NCBI GenBank assembly: GCA_030035585.1
Contig: CM057464.1
Coordinates: 79,778,919-79,842,918 of the forward strand
Length of the DNA stretch: 64,000 nucleotides
DNA from: Dugong dugon
Taxonomy: Eukaryota > Chordata > Mammalia > Sirenia > Dugongidae
Reading direction: 5' to 3'
Shown here: positions 1-11,160 of the stretch, in pieces
Layout: each line of letters starts with the position of its first letter
Position numbering within the stretch: position 1 is the first letter of the stretch
Translations under genes and position numbers: made by a program
The notes under the pieces: generated by a model
Seen by the model: only the letters and a program-made list of their open reading frames with translations
Databases searched by the model: none
Told to the model about the DNA's origin: nothing

Positions 1-228
1 TAGAATTGCAACTCCTGTTCTTTTTTGGTAGTTGTTAGCTTGATATATTTTTTCTAACTTAACTTTTAATAAATTCACATCTTTGTTTCTAAGGTGTGTC
101 TCTTGTAGACAGCAAATTGATGGATCCTGTTTTCTTATCCATTCTGTCACGCTCCATCTCTTTATGGGTGCATTGAGTCCATTTACATTCAGTGTAATTA
201 TTGATAGATGTGAGTTTGTTGCTGTTAT
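1..228 (-). pseudogene. L1-A ORF2, N-terminal endonuclease part, cut by window edge
   Basis: The first 76 codons of L1 ORF2, the endonuclease/reverse transcriptase that nicks target DNA and copies L1 RNA. The frame is open to position 1. The apurinic-endonuclease motif TLNVNGLN puts Asn at residue 14, and CLQETHL puts Glu at residue 43; these match the numbering of catalytic residues in human L1 ORF2. At the place where L1-B has ATG (44902), this copy has ATA at 228-226, so the usual start codon is lost. Whether the rest of ORF2 is intact lies outside the window. It is called a pseudogene because of the lost start and the ORF1 stop in the same element; the visible endonuclease sequence itself has no break. 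Confidence 0.85.
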
Positions 229-692
229 TTTGTAGTGCTTTTTTTTGTGGTGCTGATGTTTTCTTTGTTCTTCTTACACTCTTGTTCTGAGTTACTTTTG
301 TTTGTGGATTTTTTTTTCATTTCTTTTGTTTTTGTACGTTTTGTTTTTGCTGAGACTTCATGGTTTTCCTCTTTTTTTTTTATGAGTATATTTCTTAACT
401 TTCTTTGTAGTTACCATAAATTTTGCTCTTATCTTTCTAAGTTTGAAGCAGTCTACCATTACTTGGTATCCCCTTTCCTTCCTCTCCATTAGAAGGTTCT
501 ATACCTATGCAGTTTATTCCCTCTTTTATTGTTTTGATGTTGTTGTCATTTACTGATTAACTGCTCTGATTCCCTGTTGTATTTCTTTTGGTTATGGATA
601 GTCCTCGAGAGTTCATTTCCTAGATTGGTATCTGGCTGGTATGATCCTGCATCCTAGACTCTGCGTGTGAGCTGAAGCTGTTTGTCCTCAGA

Positions 693-1751
693 TCAAAGAA
701 CTCCCTTTAATAATTCTTGTAAGTTTGGTTTGACTTTTACATATTCCCTTAATTTCTGTTTATCTGGAAATGACCTAATTTCACCATCATATTTGAACGA
801 GAGTTTTGCAGTATATATTATTTTTGGCTGGAAATTTTTTTCTTTCAAGATTTTATATATGTCATCCCATTGCCTTCTTGCCTGCATGGTTTCTGCTGAA
901 TAATCTGAGCTTAATCTTATTGTTTCTCCTCTGTATGTGACTTCTTGTTTTTCATGGGCTGCTCTCAGGATTCTTTGTTTGTCTTTGGTTTTGGCGAGTG
1001 TGAATATGATATGCCTTGGTGATTTTCTCTTGGGGTGTCTTCTATATGGGGTTCATTGAGCTTCTTGGATGGCCAGCTTTTCATCTTTCATGATATTGGG
1101 GAAGTTTTCTGTCAGCAGTTCCTCAATGATCCTCTCTGTGTTTTCTGTTTTCTCCCCCTGTTCTGGAATTCCAATCACTAGAAAATTTTTGCTTTTGATT
1201 GTATCCCACATAACTTTCAGGGTATCTTCATTTCTCTTTGTTCTTTTTTCTGAGTTTTCCTGAAACAGAGTTGTATCCAAGTGTTTGTCTTCAATTTCAC
1301 TGATCCTGTCATCCACCATTTCAAATCTTTTTCTCAGCCTTTCTATGACACCGTCTATTTCTGAAATCTTGTTGTTTATCTTGTGGATTTCTAATTGTTG
1401 TGTTTGTGTAATTTTTAGTTGTGAATTTATTTTGGCATTTTGTTCTGGCATTATTTTCCTGAATTCTTCCAATTTTTTGTCTGTATTTTCCATGAATTTG
1501 TCTTTTTTTTCCTCATGTTTGTCAGCTTTTTGCCTCAGTTCTTGCAGAATTCTGAGTATTAGAGATTTGAATTCCCTATCAGGTGGTTGTAGTGCATTTT
1601 CTTCCACAGGAGAGTCATCTGGTGTTTTAGTTTGGATGCCTACTGAAACCATCCTGTCCTGTTTTTGTAAATGTTTTGATATTGTCTGCTGTCTTCGGGG
1701 CATTCTGTAGTTATTTTTCTCGTTTATTGATTGTGGATTTGTTTGTTTCAT
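693..1751 (-). pseudogene. L1-A ORF1 (RNA-binding chaperone), one premature stop
   Basis: ORF1p is the trimeric RNA-binding protein that packages L1 RNA. The frame from ATG at 1751 to TGA at 693 is 353 codons, close to the usual ~340-residue size. One in-frame TGA at 1055-1053 (codon 233) interrupts it. L1-B has CGA at the same site (…EAQRTP), so the stop is a C-to-T change in a CpG. The N-terminal part is rich in K, E, Q and hydrophobic heptads, consistent with the coiled coil. The middle has IPEQGEKTENTERIIEELL (RRM-like region of the family) and the C-terminal part has KLSFKYDGEIRSFPDKQKL and ends LQELLKGVL. No other stop lies in the 1059 bases. Confidence 0.92.
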
Positions 1752-3601
1752 CTTTTTTTAAAAAAAAAAATTTTGACTATGTCTGAGCAAGCGGACTGTG
1801 GGTTCTTTGTTGTTTGCTCATCTGTGGGCACAATACTTTTCATCTCCTTCTCCAACTGGCAGGTCATTCACTCAGATATGTTACGGCAGGGCATGTCTAG
1901 CTGAAGAGGAGTTACTGGGACGGGTTGTTTGTGGTACTTACTACAGCCACCAGAGCGGGTTGGTAATCAGTGCATGGCAGGTTCAAGTAGGCCGTGCCTG
2001 TGCTGCTTGGTGGTGTGATGTCAAGAACCTGGTGCAGGTAGGCAGGATGCAGCAGGGAGATTGTTATGTGTGGAGCTAAGATGGATATGGGAGAGAGGAG
2101 AGAGGAACAGGAGCCAAAAACATACAAACAAACAAAAGAATGCTAGCTGAGCTTGCTATTGGAGTGGAGAGATGAGAGACTTTGAAATGGAGAAAAACAG
2201 AAAGGGAAGAGGAAGAAAATAAAAGAATGAATAAATAAAAATCAGAAAGGTTAAAGAAGCACAAAGTTCCCAAGGATCCCACTGGGCAGCTATAAGATCT
2301 GTTGAAGTCGCTCTCAGGTGTTGCAGTACAGCCTGGCTAGAAGGCGTAGAGGTATATAATGCCAGCTATTCAGGGAACAGAAAGAGAAGGAAGATATAGA
2401 GAGATGAGAAACTGAGAAATAAAGAAAGACAAAAAGGGAAAAAGAGGGAAAAGAAAACAAAACAAATTAAAAAAAAAGAGAACAAGAAATGCGCCCAAAA
2501 AAAGCAGGAAAAAAAAAAAAAAACGTAAAAAGAAATGCTCTCAGGGATCCCTCTGCATGTCTGTGGAAGCCGAGTGGGAGTCTTATTGCCACGCAGCTCC
2601 GCCTGGCCAGAGAAGGCTCCCAACTCAAGAAAAGGAAAAGAAAACAAAGAAACAATTCAAAACAAACAAATGCACAAAGCCCCGGGATCCCACCAGTGTG
2701 GCAGCCGAGACCTGGAAGCAGCTCCACCCTCGAACGGAGCTCCACAGCCCCTCAGGAAGAAGCAAAGATGGTGCACGGAGCCAGGTACTCAAGCGAAAGG
2801 CGGGGGCGGTGGCAAGAGGTAAGTAGAAAATCAAAAGAAGCAGGAAAAAAAAAGCAACACTAGCAGCCAACAAATGGCACTCAGAGAGCCAGCTAGTGCG
2901 GGCTGGTGTTTCTGGACAAGAGACTGTGTCCGTGGGAAGCAGAGGGGTCCGAGTGTTGGTGAAGAAGGGTAGAGTGTGGGAAAGTGTATATTACAAATTA
3001 CCAGAGCTCTGCAGCCCCTCAGGAAGAAGAAAAGATGGCTCACGGAGACAGGTACTCGAGCAAAAGGAGGGGGAGGTGGCGAGAGGCAAGGAAGAAATCA
3101 AAAGAAGCAGAAAAAAGCAACACCAGCAGCCAACAAATGGTACTCAGAGAGCCGGCCCGGCCCGTTGTGTGGAATCCAAGCAGCCGTTGTTTCCCATTCA
3201 AGAGATTGTGGCCGCGGGAAACAGAGGAGGCCGAGTCGGGGTGAAGAAGGTTGGGGGCGGGAAAGCGTATATCACAAATTACTGGTTGTTTTGTCTCCCG
3301 CTGGATTCTCCGTGAGGCTGCTTTCTCATACCCCATTTGCTGGTCTCCGATGGGAGTCTGAGATGGCGGATCTGCGCTGCATTAGCTGGTAGGGGACCTC
3401 TGCATGAATCTCTCCTCGCTCTCCATTCTCTGTCAGTTTTCTCACTCCATTTGGTGCTCGGCTGAGTTCTTTATCTCTTCATTTGATGTTTTAGGGTTTC
3501 AGGATTGTTGTATTCTCTGTTTGGCTTAGTTTTTTGGATCTTTGCTGTGGAGGGATGGCGTGGTGCTTCTGCCTAGAGCACCATTTTGCCGGAACACCGG
3601 A
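1752..3601 (-). promoter_or_regulatory. L1-A 5' UTR / internal promoter region with tandem monomers
   Basis: About 1.85 kb upstream of ORF1. It begins with a ~320-bp leader (3601-3283), followed by a 281-bp unit (3282-3002) and a second, ~261-bp copy (3001-2741), then ~1 kb of single-copy sequence. The plus strand of this region is strongly purine-rich (long GAA, AAAG and GGAGG runs). L1 5' UTRs in other mammals hold an internal RNA polymerase II promoter, so a regulatory role is inferred by position and not seen directly. L1-B has the same architecture and the same 281-bp period. Confidence 0.7.
2741..3282 (-). repeat. Two tandem L1 5'-UTR monomers (281-bp period)
   Basis: Unit 1 is 3282-3002 and unit 2 is 3001-2741. 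In L1 sense both begin with GTAATTTGTGATATA-like sequence, contain CATTTGTTGGCTGCT and TTGATTTC, and end in CTTCCTGAGGGGCTG. The distance between the two starts is exactly 281 bp, the same as in L1-B (41834 to 42115). The second unit is shorter at its 3' end in both elements. Confidence 0.85.
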
Positions 3602-3609
3602 TAATTACT

Positions 3610-3965
3610 TTTTAAAAAAATAATTCATTTTTGCTGTTGTTGAGAATATACACAGCAAAAACAAACACCAATTCAAGTTTCTACCTGTGCGTTTCAGTGA
3701 CACCTATAATAGTCTTTGAGTTATGCAACCACTCTCACTCTCCTTTTCTGAGTTGTTCATCCCCCATTAGCATAACTTCACTTCCTCCTAAGGTTCTTAT
3801 CTAATCTTTCGAGTTGCTGTTGTCAATTTGATCCCATATAGATAGATCTTAAAAGAGCATAATGCTCAAGGCCTACATTCTTTACTAGTTAAGGTAAACT
3901 ATGGTTTAAGAAGGCTTCAGTGGATAATTTTGGTTTAAGGTTTATAGATTATTTTAGGGCAGTAG
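3610..3965 (-). mobile_element. Old L1 3'-UTR fragment
   Basis: The block GAGAATATACACAGCAAA … TTCAGTGACA … GTTATGCAACCACTCTCAC resembles, in order, the inner part of the L1 3' UTR at 15467-15555 and the ancient L1M 3' UTR at 7280-7380. It lies directly against the 5' end of L1-A. The remainder to about 3965 keeps the same style but cannot be assigned precisely without a repeat library. The exact subfamily is not determined. Confidence 0.55.
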
Positions 3966-4651
3966 TTGGGGGAGAGGGAATTACCTTTTTAATGTAAAAC
4001 AAAAATTGCTGCAATAAAAACATCCAACAAGTTAACTATATGTTAGTTAAATTTTAATTCTATGTTTGGTCGTAAAGATAAAATGTTAGCAAAAGGTGTC
4101 GGTTCCGAGATTGTTTTTTGGCTGTCATTAGAGACTTAAATAGCTATCTTTGTATCTACTATGTACACTGATGTCAATTTATTGGAATAAAAGCTGAAAG
4201 AAAGAGAGATATGTAATAATTTATGGAAATACTTTACCCTCAAAATGTTAATGTTCAGATCAGTCTTTTTGTTTTATAGTTCTTTACAACCTGAAATTAT
4301 TTTTTGTCATGTTAATTTCAGGTTGTTACCAAATATGAATCTTTATGATTGTTTAAGTTTGACTCCCTTCTCTCTCCTCTGGGCTGCAATCTCCACGAAG
4401 GGAAGATCACCTCTGCTCTTCTCTTCATTGTGTCTCTAACAACAATGCTTGGTTCTGGTTGTCTTTCCAATTAATATTTTACAAATGAATTTGAATTTTT
4501 TTCATAAACATGCAACATAGTACACTACTAATAAGAAAAGTATCAAATAAAAATAATATTGTTACTTCAAGGTCAATTTCATAGCTCAATTGTATAGTTC
4601 TTTAACTTAATAAGTAATAAAATTTTCTAACACTGTTTTACTCATCTAGTG
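3966..4651. other. No recognised feature
   Basis: AT-rich sequence with no coding frame, no repeat match I recognise and no RNA gene. It may contain old, unrecognisable repeat DNA. Confidence 0.5.
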
Positions 4652-5140
4652 TTAAAAATACCACAAGTGGATGGCTTTAACAAAGAGAAATTTATTTCCT
4701 CACAGTCGCATAGGCTACAAGGCCAAATTCAGGGCATCAGCTCCAGGAGAAGGCTTTCCCTCTCTGTCGCCTCTGGAGGAAGGTCCTTGTAGTGCATTAG
4801 TCTTCCCTTGATCTGGGAGCATCTCAGTGCAGGAATCTCAGGTCCAAAGGACATGCTCTGCTCCCAGTGCTGCTTTCTTGGTGGTATGAGATTCCCACGC
4901 CTCTCTGCTCGCTTCTCAGTTTTATATCTCAAAAGAGATTGACTTAAGACACTATCTAATCTTGTAGACCTCATCAATATAACTGCTGCGAATCCATCTT
5001 ATTACATCATAGCGATAGCATTTACAACATATAGGGAAATCACATTAGATGATAAAATGGTAGACAAGCATACAATACTGGGAATCATGACCTAGCCAAG
5101 TTGACAGATATTTTTGGGGGACACAATTCAATCCATGACA
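4652..5140 (-). mobile_element. Solo LTR, MaLR-like, same family as 13054-13579
   Basis: Reading leftwards from 5140 it starts TGTCATGGATTGAATTGTG, then has TCCCCCA-type sequence and CTAGGTCATGATTCCCAG. Near its other end it has TTTCTCTTTGTTAAAGCC and CCATCCACTTGTGGTA. The same blocks in the same order occur in the plus-strand LTR at 13054-13579. The last ~30 bases of the 3' end are lost or diverged. The 5' end resembles the known MST/MLT start (TGgtttgaat…tcccccA), so it is probably an ERVL-MaLR-related LTR. There is no internal retroviral gene nearby. Confidence 0.75.
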
Positions 5141-6778
5141 AACACTTTTGATGCAATCTTACAATCAACTTTCTATGATTTTCTTCTATTAGATTAGCAT
5201 AGTTTTTCCCATTTGTACTGGCAACACAAGTGTGTTCTTTATGATAACTTTCTTTAAGTTAAATGATAATACTAATCTGAATTGCATGGAGTTTTATTAC
5301 TCAGCATTCCATATTCTAATTTAATTTTAGTTATGGTATTTCTGAATGATTTCACCATTTCATTTAACACCTGCCACGGACTTCATGAACTGCAGTCAAC
5401 CATTTTTTTTCTCAGGAGTAAATTAGACTGAATTAAATGTCACTGCCTCTTTCTCCTACTGTAGCTGCTATGGGAGCCTATGTCTTACCTAAAAAAATCA
5501 AAATGTTACACATTTTAGATGCTAATTGATTACACAAAAATAATTACTATCAATTGATTCATCATTTTAAAACATAAGGATCATAAATCAAATTTTGAAA
5601 ACAGCACTAATTAGATATATTCTAAGTTAATAAAGATCAAATTTGATCTCTGATACATAATTAATAATGCTTGACTTTCAATATTTTCATATTTATTCAT
5701 TATAAATTATGTGTCATGAATTTATCTATTATAAAATTTGGAATTAAAATAAAATTTATTCATGTTGCTATATATTTAGAAATAGGAATTACTTTAGAAT
5801 GCTAAAATTTTCTTTTCACGTAAAATGTTAAAAACATCAAGTGAATTTGTACGTTTGTTAAATACAACTGGATGATGGTCATATCAAAACATTAGCAATG
5901 TAAAAACAGAGCATTAAAGTTATAATTCCTTTTTATTCTGAGAAAATAGTGAATTATGAGAGTTTAGAAAGCAAGGCTCACAGTTGTCAAAATGTTTTTC
6001 AAAACATTATAAAAAGTAGACTTCTTTGCTTTTTTATATGAACGCTTGATTTACTATCTGCCCAAAGGACAAAATAATAAGAGTGGACAATCTACTTGCT
6101 GCTGCTTGGGTAACTTTGTGCAAGGATACAATGATGAACCAGTAAGTCCTCAAAACTTTGTCTTAATGAATCAATGACTAAATAACATATGCTAATTTTA
6201 TTCAAAAACAAGCCTGGTCCTTATGTGACAGTGATTTCCAATTATGTGGGGCACATTCTAGGCAGAACAGGAAAAGGAGGAAACTCATTGTCTATTTCCA
6301 GCCACTATCCCTCTTCCAGGGAGTTCTAGAGTCCCTTGGGATATAGCCAACAAGTGATATGAAAACTAAACTATCAACCTAAGATTTCATGTTGCTACAG
6401 TCTGAGGGTTTTGCTCATTGTCTGCTGACTTCATCAAGGCTCAAAGGACACTTGTCTGTCCTCACCATCTTAGAAGGAGTAGTGGCTCACTCAGATGTGT
6501 GGATCCTGGAAACACAGCTGCACAAGCAGAGAAGTTAGAAATTTTTTGAATGATGCTGAAGATTTAAAAAGAAATGAAGAAACACAGGTAGAGGAATCTT
6601 GACTCTGGCTTCTTGATAGTGTAGGAGAAGAAAATTTTCAAAAATCATCATAATTAGATTTTAAAAAAAGAAGTGTAAGTGCGTTATAATCTAGGTAACA
6701 AAAACATGTATTCCATGGACAAATAACATACGTAGAGACATTATTTTTTATTTAAAAATTTGAAGATTATTTATAGTA
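5141..6778. other. No recognised feature; unique-looking DNA
   Basis: AT-rich sequence of about 1.6 kb. I see no repeat family, open frame of interest or RNA gene here. Confidence 0.5.
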
Positions 6779-6796
6779 TACTACAGTATACCAAAA

Positions 6797-6960
6797 AACA
6801 AACAAACCGGTTGCCGTCAAGTTGATTCTGACTCATAGTGACCCTATAGGACAGAGTAGAACTGCCCCATACGGTTTCCAAGGAACGCCTGGTGGATTCG
6901 AACTGGTGACCTTTTGGTTAGCAACCACAGCTCTTAACCACTATGCCACCAAGGTTTCCA
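6797..6960 (-). mobile_element. AfroSINE, short class
   Basis: Minus-orientation copy. The tRNA-derived head is at the right: reversed, it reads TGGTGGCATAGTGGTTAAGAG (A-box region), then a B-box near GGTTCGAATCC-type sequence. The tail is at the left, with GTTGCCGTCAAGTTGATTC and GACCCTATAGGACAGAG. Flanks show a degraded duplication of the form ATACTA[C/T]AGTA. It is a non-coding retroposon, not a functional tRNA. Confidence 0.9.
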
Positions 6961-7258
6961 TACTATAGTACAGTATATAATAAAATATATATAATATATA
7001 TCATACAGTATAATAGCATAACATACAATAAATACAAATTCTCCATTCTGTGTTCACCTACTAAAACATGCGGTTCTACTTTGTTTTTTCATCTAAAAAT
7101 AGTTCTTAGCAGGCTTCCCATATCTGTAAGTGGAATTCTTCATTTTCGTTTTAAACGCTACACAATGTTCTCTTGTTTGAATATACCATTATTGATTCTA
7201 TCAGTTCTCATGTAATTACCTTCAATCTATATCAAGTTTTTTTTTTCCCCCCTATTAT

Positions 7259-7790
7259 CTGGATCTTGAATTCATTTGTAACAGCTATATTGAGATATAA
7301 TTTACACACATATAGGTCACCCATTTGAAATGGACAATTCAATAATTTTTAGCATATCACAGGGTCATACAACCATCACCACAATATAATTTTATAATAT
7401 TTTTGTATTCCCAAAAGAAACCTGTAAACATTAGCAGTGACTCCCTATCCCTGCCTCCTGCCCTAGACAACCACTAATCTATTTTCTATCTCTATAGATT
7501 TGCCTGTCTGGGGCACTTCATGTAAATGGCATCATACAATATGTGGTCTTTTGTAACTGTTTTCACTTAACGTAATGATTTCAAGGCTCATCTATGTTGC
7601 AGCATGTATCAATACTTCATTCCTTTTTTATTGCTAATAATATTCTATGAGTGATTTTATGGATGCATCATAGTTTATTTATTCATTTCACAGTTGATGG
7701 ACATTTATATTATTTCTACTTTTTGTATTCACTTATTGTGAATACTGCTACTATGAACACTGATGCACAAGTTTTTGTGTGGACTTTGTT
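7259..7790 (-). mobile_element. Ancient L1M 3'-UTR fragment
   Basis: Contains the well-known mammalian L1M blocks in order: ATTGAGATATAATTTACA, GACAATTCAATAATTTTTAG, ACAACCATCACCACAAT, CCACTAATCTATTTTCTATC, AATGGCATCATACAATATGT, TTGATGGACATT and ACAAGTTTTTGTGTGGAC. It is moderately diverged, as expected for an insertion older than the split of placental orders. Confidence 0.85.
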
Positions 7791-8180
7791 TTTTTCCTTC
7801 TGCCCCTTCAATGTACTGCCATCCCATTGGCAAACACAACTGGGAGTCAGAGGTCAAGGGGATCTGGGGAGCTGCAACCCATATAGGTCAGCCTCCCAGG
7901 GCACCAGCCAAGATGGAGAAGGATGGAGTGTGGGTCTGGAGGCAAAACACAATATCCAGCCCAGGGAGAAAGAGAGAAAAGAGTAGGTTGTTCTCAGCTT
8001 TGGGTTTGGGTAAATTGGTAAATTGTTGATATGGAAGACAAAAATCTCAGGCTAGGCAAAAATTGTCTCAATCTGTTCCTATCTGGGTGATATCTTACAA
8101 AAATCCCTAAAAAAAAAAAAAACAAAACCTCATGTCCATAGTACCCATTCCTTTTTCTGGAAATCATTTTTAATATATAT
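7791..8180. other. Unassigned sequence, possibly an old repeat
   Basis: GC-richer stretch (7800-7990) with purine-rich text ending in AGAAAGAGAGAAAAGAG, then AT-rich DNA. Open frames of 88-111 codons cross it, but they start inside the L1M fragment and show no protein features. Not assigned. Confidence 0.35.
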
Positions 8181-8260
8181 TTATGTTAATACATATTTAA
8201 TAGTTTAGAACTGTACTTAAATATATTAATACATATTTAATAATTTAGAAATATACTTAA
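8181..8260. repeat. 40-bp direct tandem duplication
   Basis: 8181-8220 and 8221-8260 are two copies of an AT-rich unit with the shared core TTAATACATATTTAATA and the end ACTTAA. They differ at a handful of positions. It looks like a simple local duplication. Confidence 0.8.
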
Positions 8261-10180
8261 GTATACAAAAATATTTCTTAAGTAATTTGGGAGAGAAGAA
8301 AGTTGAACACCTGCACTTACATCATCACCTTGCATGAGAAGTCAACCAGTAAAATGTATCTTTTATAAACAAACAGTGATCCATTTAACAATACCTTGCT
8401 TGGTTGAGTCATAAAATCACAACCCTTGCTATCATCATTCACCTGGGGGCAAGTAGCAGAATTGCAGGCAACCGTGGCTCGGGGAAATATCATTTCCCCA
8501 AAGAAAAAAACATGCAGTTATTACAGATGTCTACTGAATCGGGGAAACGATTTAAAAGATTTATTTTAACATATTAGGCCAATAAAATAGAGCCACAAAT
8601 AGCTAAGGCTTTGATGGAGAAAACGTTCACTTCAAAATTCAAAAGGTTAAAGAAAAATATTAGACACAGTAGTTTTGCTTTCTAAATATGATAGCTTACA
8701 TTAAAGAACAGTCATTGGTTTCTATCTACTGTAAGGAACCTGATAAATTCATTTGGAATCTTAGACAACGCACACAGAAAATTAAACTAAAATAAAAATG
8801 CAAAATCATTACATAAAATTCTATTACAAAGAACAAGCTCTGGCACTCAGTGCATTAAATCAATTTCCATGTATTTTCTGAGGAAAGATCCAAATATAGC
8901 TCTATATTTCCTTAATTTTATAAATGTTTGGCATACTATTTGTCTTTTATACACATCTTGGAGTAGAAGAGAACCTTAATTTATTTGTGTAGGTTAATCG
9001 TTTTCAAGAATAGATAATCTGCGAAAACAAGTAGATCAAAATGTGCTGAAGCAAAGGATAGCCAGGGACATTAAAGCAGTATTGTCTATCTTGACTTGTT
9101 CCTAAACACCCAATATTATATTACTAAAGCAATAGATTTTGCTTTGTTTGATATGAGCGTCTATTATTGGCCTGTCTATGAGAAATGGGGCAATTGGCCT
9201 TAACCAGCAATATCCTGAAAACAGGAAAGACCGTCTGTATACCATCACTTTCTATGCATTAAGTGGTGATGTCTTAAAACAGCTTTTGTAAACTTTTAGC
9301 TTATATCAAGAAAAGTAGATTTGTTTAATAGCTTTTTCAATAGCTCAACTTCAGAATGTCTGTGAATTTTAACATTATATATCAGAAAATTACCAAGTAA
9401 GAATAAATTGACCCCAGAGAATTCTTCTGCAGTGCTATTGAATAATCAATAAGAAGCAAGGGTTGTCTGTGACATCTGTACAAGCTATCTTATTTTATTA
9501 AAGTACCTTTGTGAATGTCAGGGGGAATTCACTCGAAAGGAAGACAAGTGACATCAGCACAGTGGCACTATGCAAGAGATTGCAGAAAACGAAACTCTAG
9601 TAGTCATTACTTCTAGTCAAGAAAGGAAGCAGATATGCAGTTCAAGCTCAGTGAAACTGTATTTGCTATTCATTTCCTTTTTCTATATAACCCTCTAAGA
9701 CCATGTTTTGAAGAAATAGTAATGTTTTCTCATCCACTCCATTTATTCAATAAATATTGAGTGCCTACTATGTGCCAAGTAGTGAGTGAGTATGCAAAGA
9801 TTACTAAATGTGGTTAAGAAGCCTGGTGAGCTGAGTCAGACCTATAGACAAATAAATAGGTTACGATTCGTTTCAGAGTGGGAAAGGTGCTGTGCCAACA
9901 CAGAGAGGAAGAAATTAAGTCTGCATGAGAAGGCCTTAAGAAGGTCTCACAGAGACGTCAATTGATATAAGTCCAGAAGAAGAGAGAAGATTTCCAAGTG
10001 GCAAAGGTTATCCTAGGCTGAGGAAACAGCATGTGAAAAAGTGGGAAACATGTCCAGTATTTGATGTAGTTGGAGAATTTCATGCATTTTAGAGAATGGA
10101 TTTGGGAGTGATCAGTATAAATTGAGATGGAATTATAGTTTGAATATTCTTAAATCCAGTTTTTAAATGTTTTGTCCTAT
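8261..10180. other. No recognised gene; mostly unique DNA
   Basis: About 1.9 kb without a convincing repeat, except TTATTCAATAAATATTGAGTGCC at 9743-9765, which matches the start of a common ancient mammalian repeat (…cctactatgtgccaagta…) and may extend to about 9900. There is no coding frame of note. Confidence 0.45.
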
Positions 10181-10316
10181 GTTGTTGTTGTTGTTAGGTG
10201 CCGTCCAGTAGGTTCCAACTCATAGCCACCCTATGTACAATAGAACACTGCCTGGTCCTGCACTGTCCTCACAATTGTTCCTATCTGAGCCCATTGCTGC
10301 AGCCATTGTCCTCTAG
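10181..10316 (-). mobile_element. BovB/RTE1 3'-end fragment
   Basis: Starts with (GTT)n then AGGTGCCGTCCAGTAGGTTC and ACTGCCTGGTCCTGCACTG, followed by GAGCCCATTGCTGCAGCCA. This is the reverse complement of the BovB 3' terminus, also present at 14449-14580. It is a heavily 5'-truncated insertion, as is typical of target-primed reverse transcription. Confidence 0.88.
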
Positions 10317-11160
10317 GTGTTGAAAATATCCAATTTCTCTTTAGAGTTTCAGATCAGATTCCTACATGCAGTTCTACAACTCCTTTTGGATGTCCCACTG
10401 ACACCTGAGCTCTCGTCTCTACCCTTTCCATCCTCAAAACCTCATTTTCTTTCCTGGATGGCTCTGACCAAAAGCTCAAATCAGGAAACTGAACATTACC
10501 CTTTTTCCCCTTCTCCCTAAGGTCACACATCTACTCCATATATCTAGATTCAATCCACATTTTACCATCACCACTTCTTTCCTTGATGATTGTGAAAACA
10601 ATCCAAATCCAGTCTTGATCTCGTCAATCTATTTCTCAAAGTGCAGTCAGAGTGATCATGTTAAAATGTCAGCCTGGTCACATTACTTCCCTTCTTGAAC
10701 ATTCAGAGACTCCTTATTGTTCTTAGTATCAAGTTTAAACTCCTTTCCATGGCTTTCAAGACCAACCACAAGCTGATTCTGTCTCCTGAGGTGCATCATC
10801 ACTAATCTCCCAGCCCTCAAACAATGTTCTCCTTTGCTTTGTTCTGTTTTCCCTGATGGTTGCCTGTTCATACTTCATTCTTAATTTAGAAGATAGTTCC
10901 TCTAGAAAGACTTGCCTGACACCCTTGAAGTCAGAGCTAGACACTCATCCTATAAATTTAGTCCATTGTACTTCTATTAGAAGTCTTATCACCCTTACTG
11001 AAATAGCCTTTTTTTAATCTGTATCTTCCCTCTAGAGTCTAAACTGTAACTTGAGGGATTTTGTCTATTTATTCCCTCCTCATTGTATTACAAGCATCTA
11101 ACACAGTCCCTTAAACAATGACAGCACTCAACAAATAGTTGAGGAGTAGTTGAATAAACG
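10317..11160 (+). mobile_element. L2 (LINE-2) 3' portion
   Basis: Ancient LINE-2 remnant in sense orientation. Characteristic pieces are the CACATTACTTCCCTTCTTGA … CTCCTTTCCATGGCTTTCAAG block, the AGACTTGCCTGACACCCTTG block, and the end GCACTCAACAAATAGTTGAG … TTGAATAAACGAATA (the L2 'tcaataaatatttgttgaatgaatg' terminus). Diverged and not coding. Confidence 0.75.

Larger units (their letters stand above)
1..3601 (-). mobile_element. L1-A: 5' half of a full-length L1 retrotransposon (afrotherian subfamily)
   Basis: LINE-1 in minus orientation. Reading leftwards from 3601 it has a 5' UTR (3601-1752), ORF1 (1751-693), a long inter-ORF spacer (692-229) and the start of ORF2 (228-1); the remainder lies beyond the window. 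The 5' end is placed at about 3601 because the segment matches the start of L1-B at 41527 (shared stretch around AAAATGG[C/T]GCTC, then GCAGAAGC). The two copies align over the whole shared length with scattered substitutions and small indels, so they belong to the same or close subfamilies. The target-site duplication cannot be checked because the 3' end is missing. ORF1 has a single stop, so this is a fairly young copy. Confidence 0.95.
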
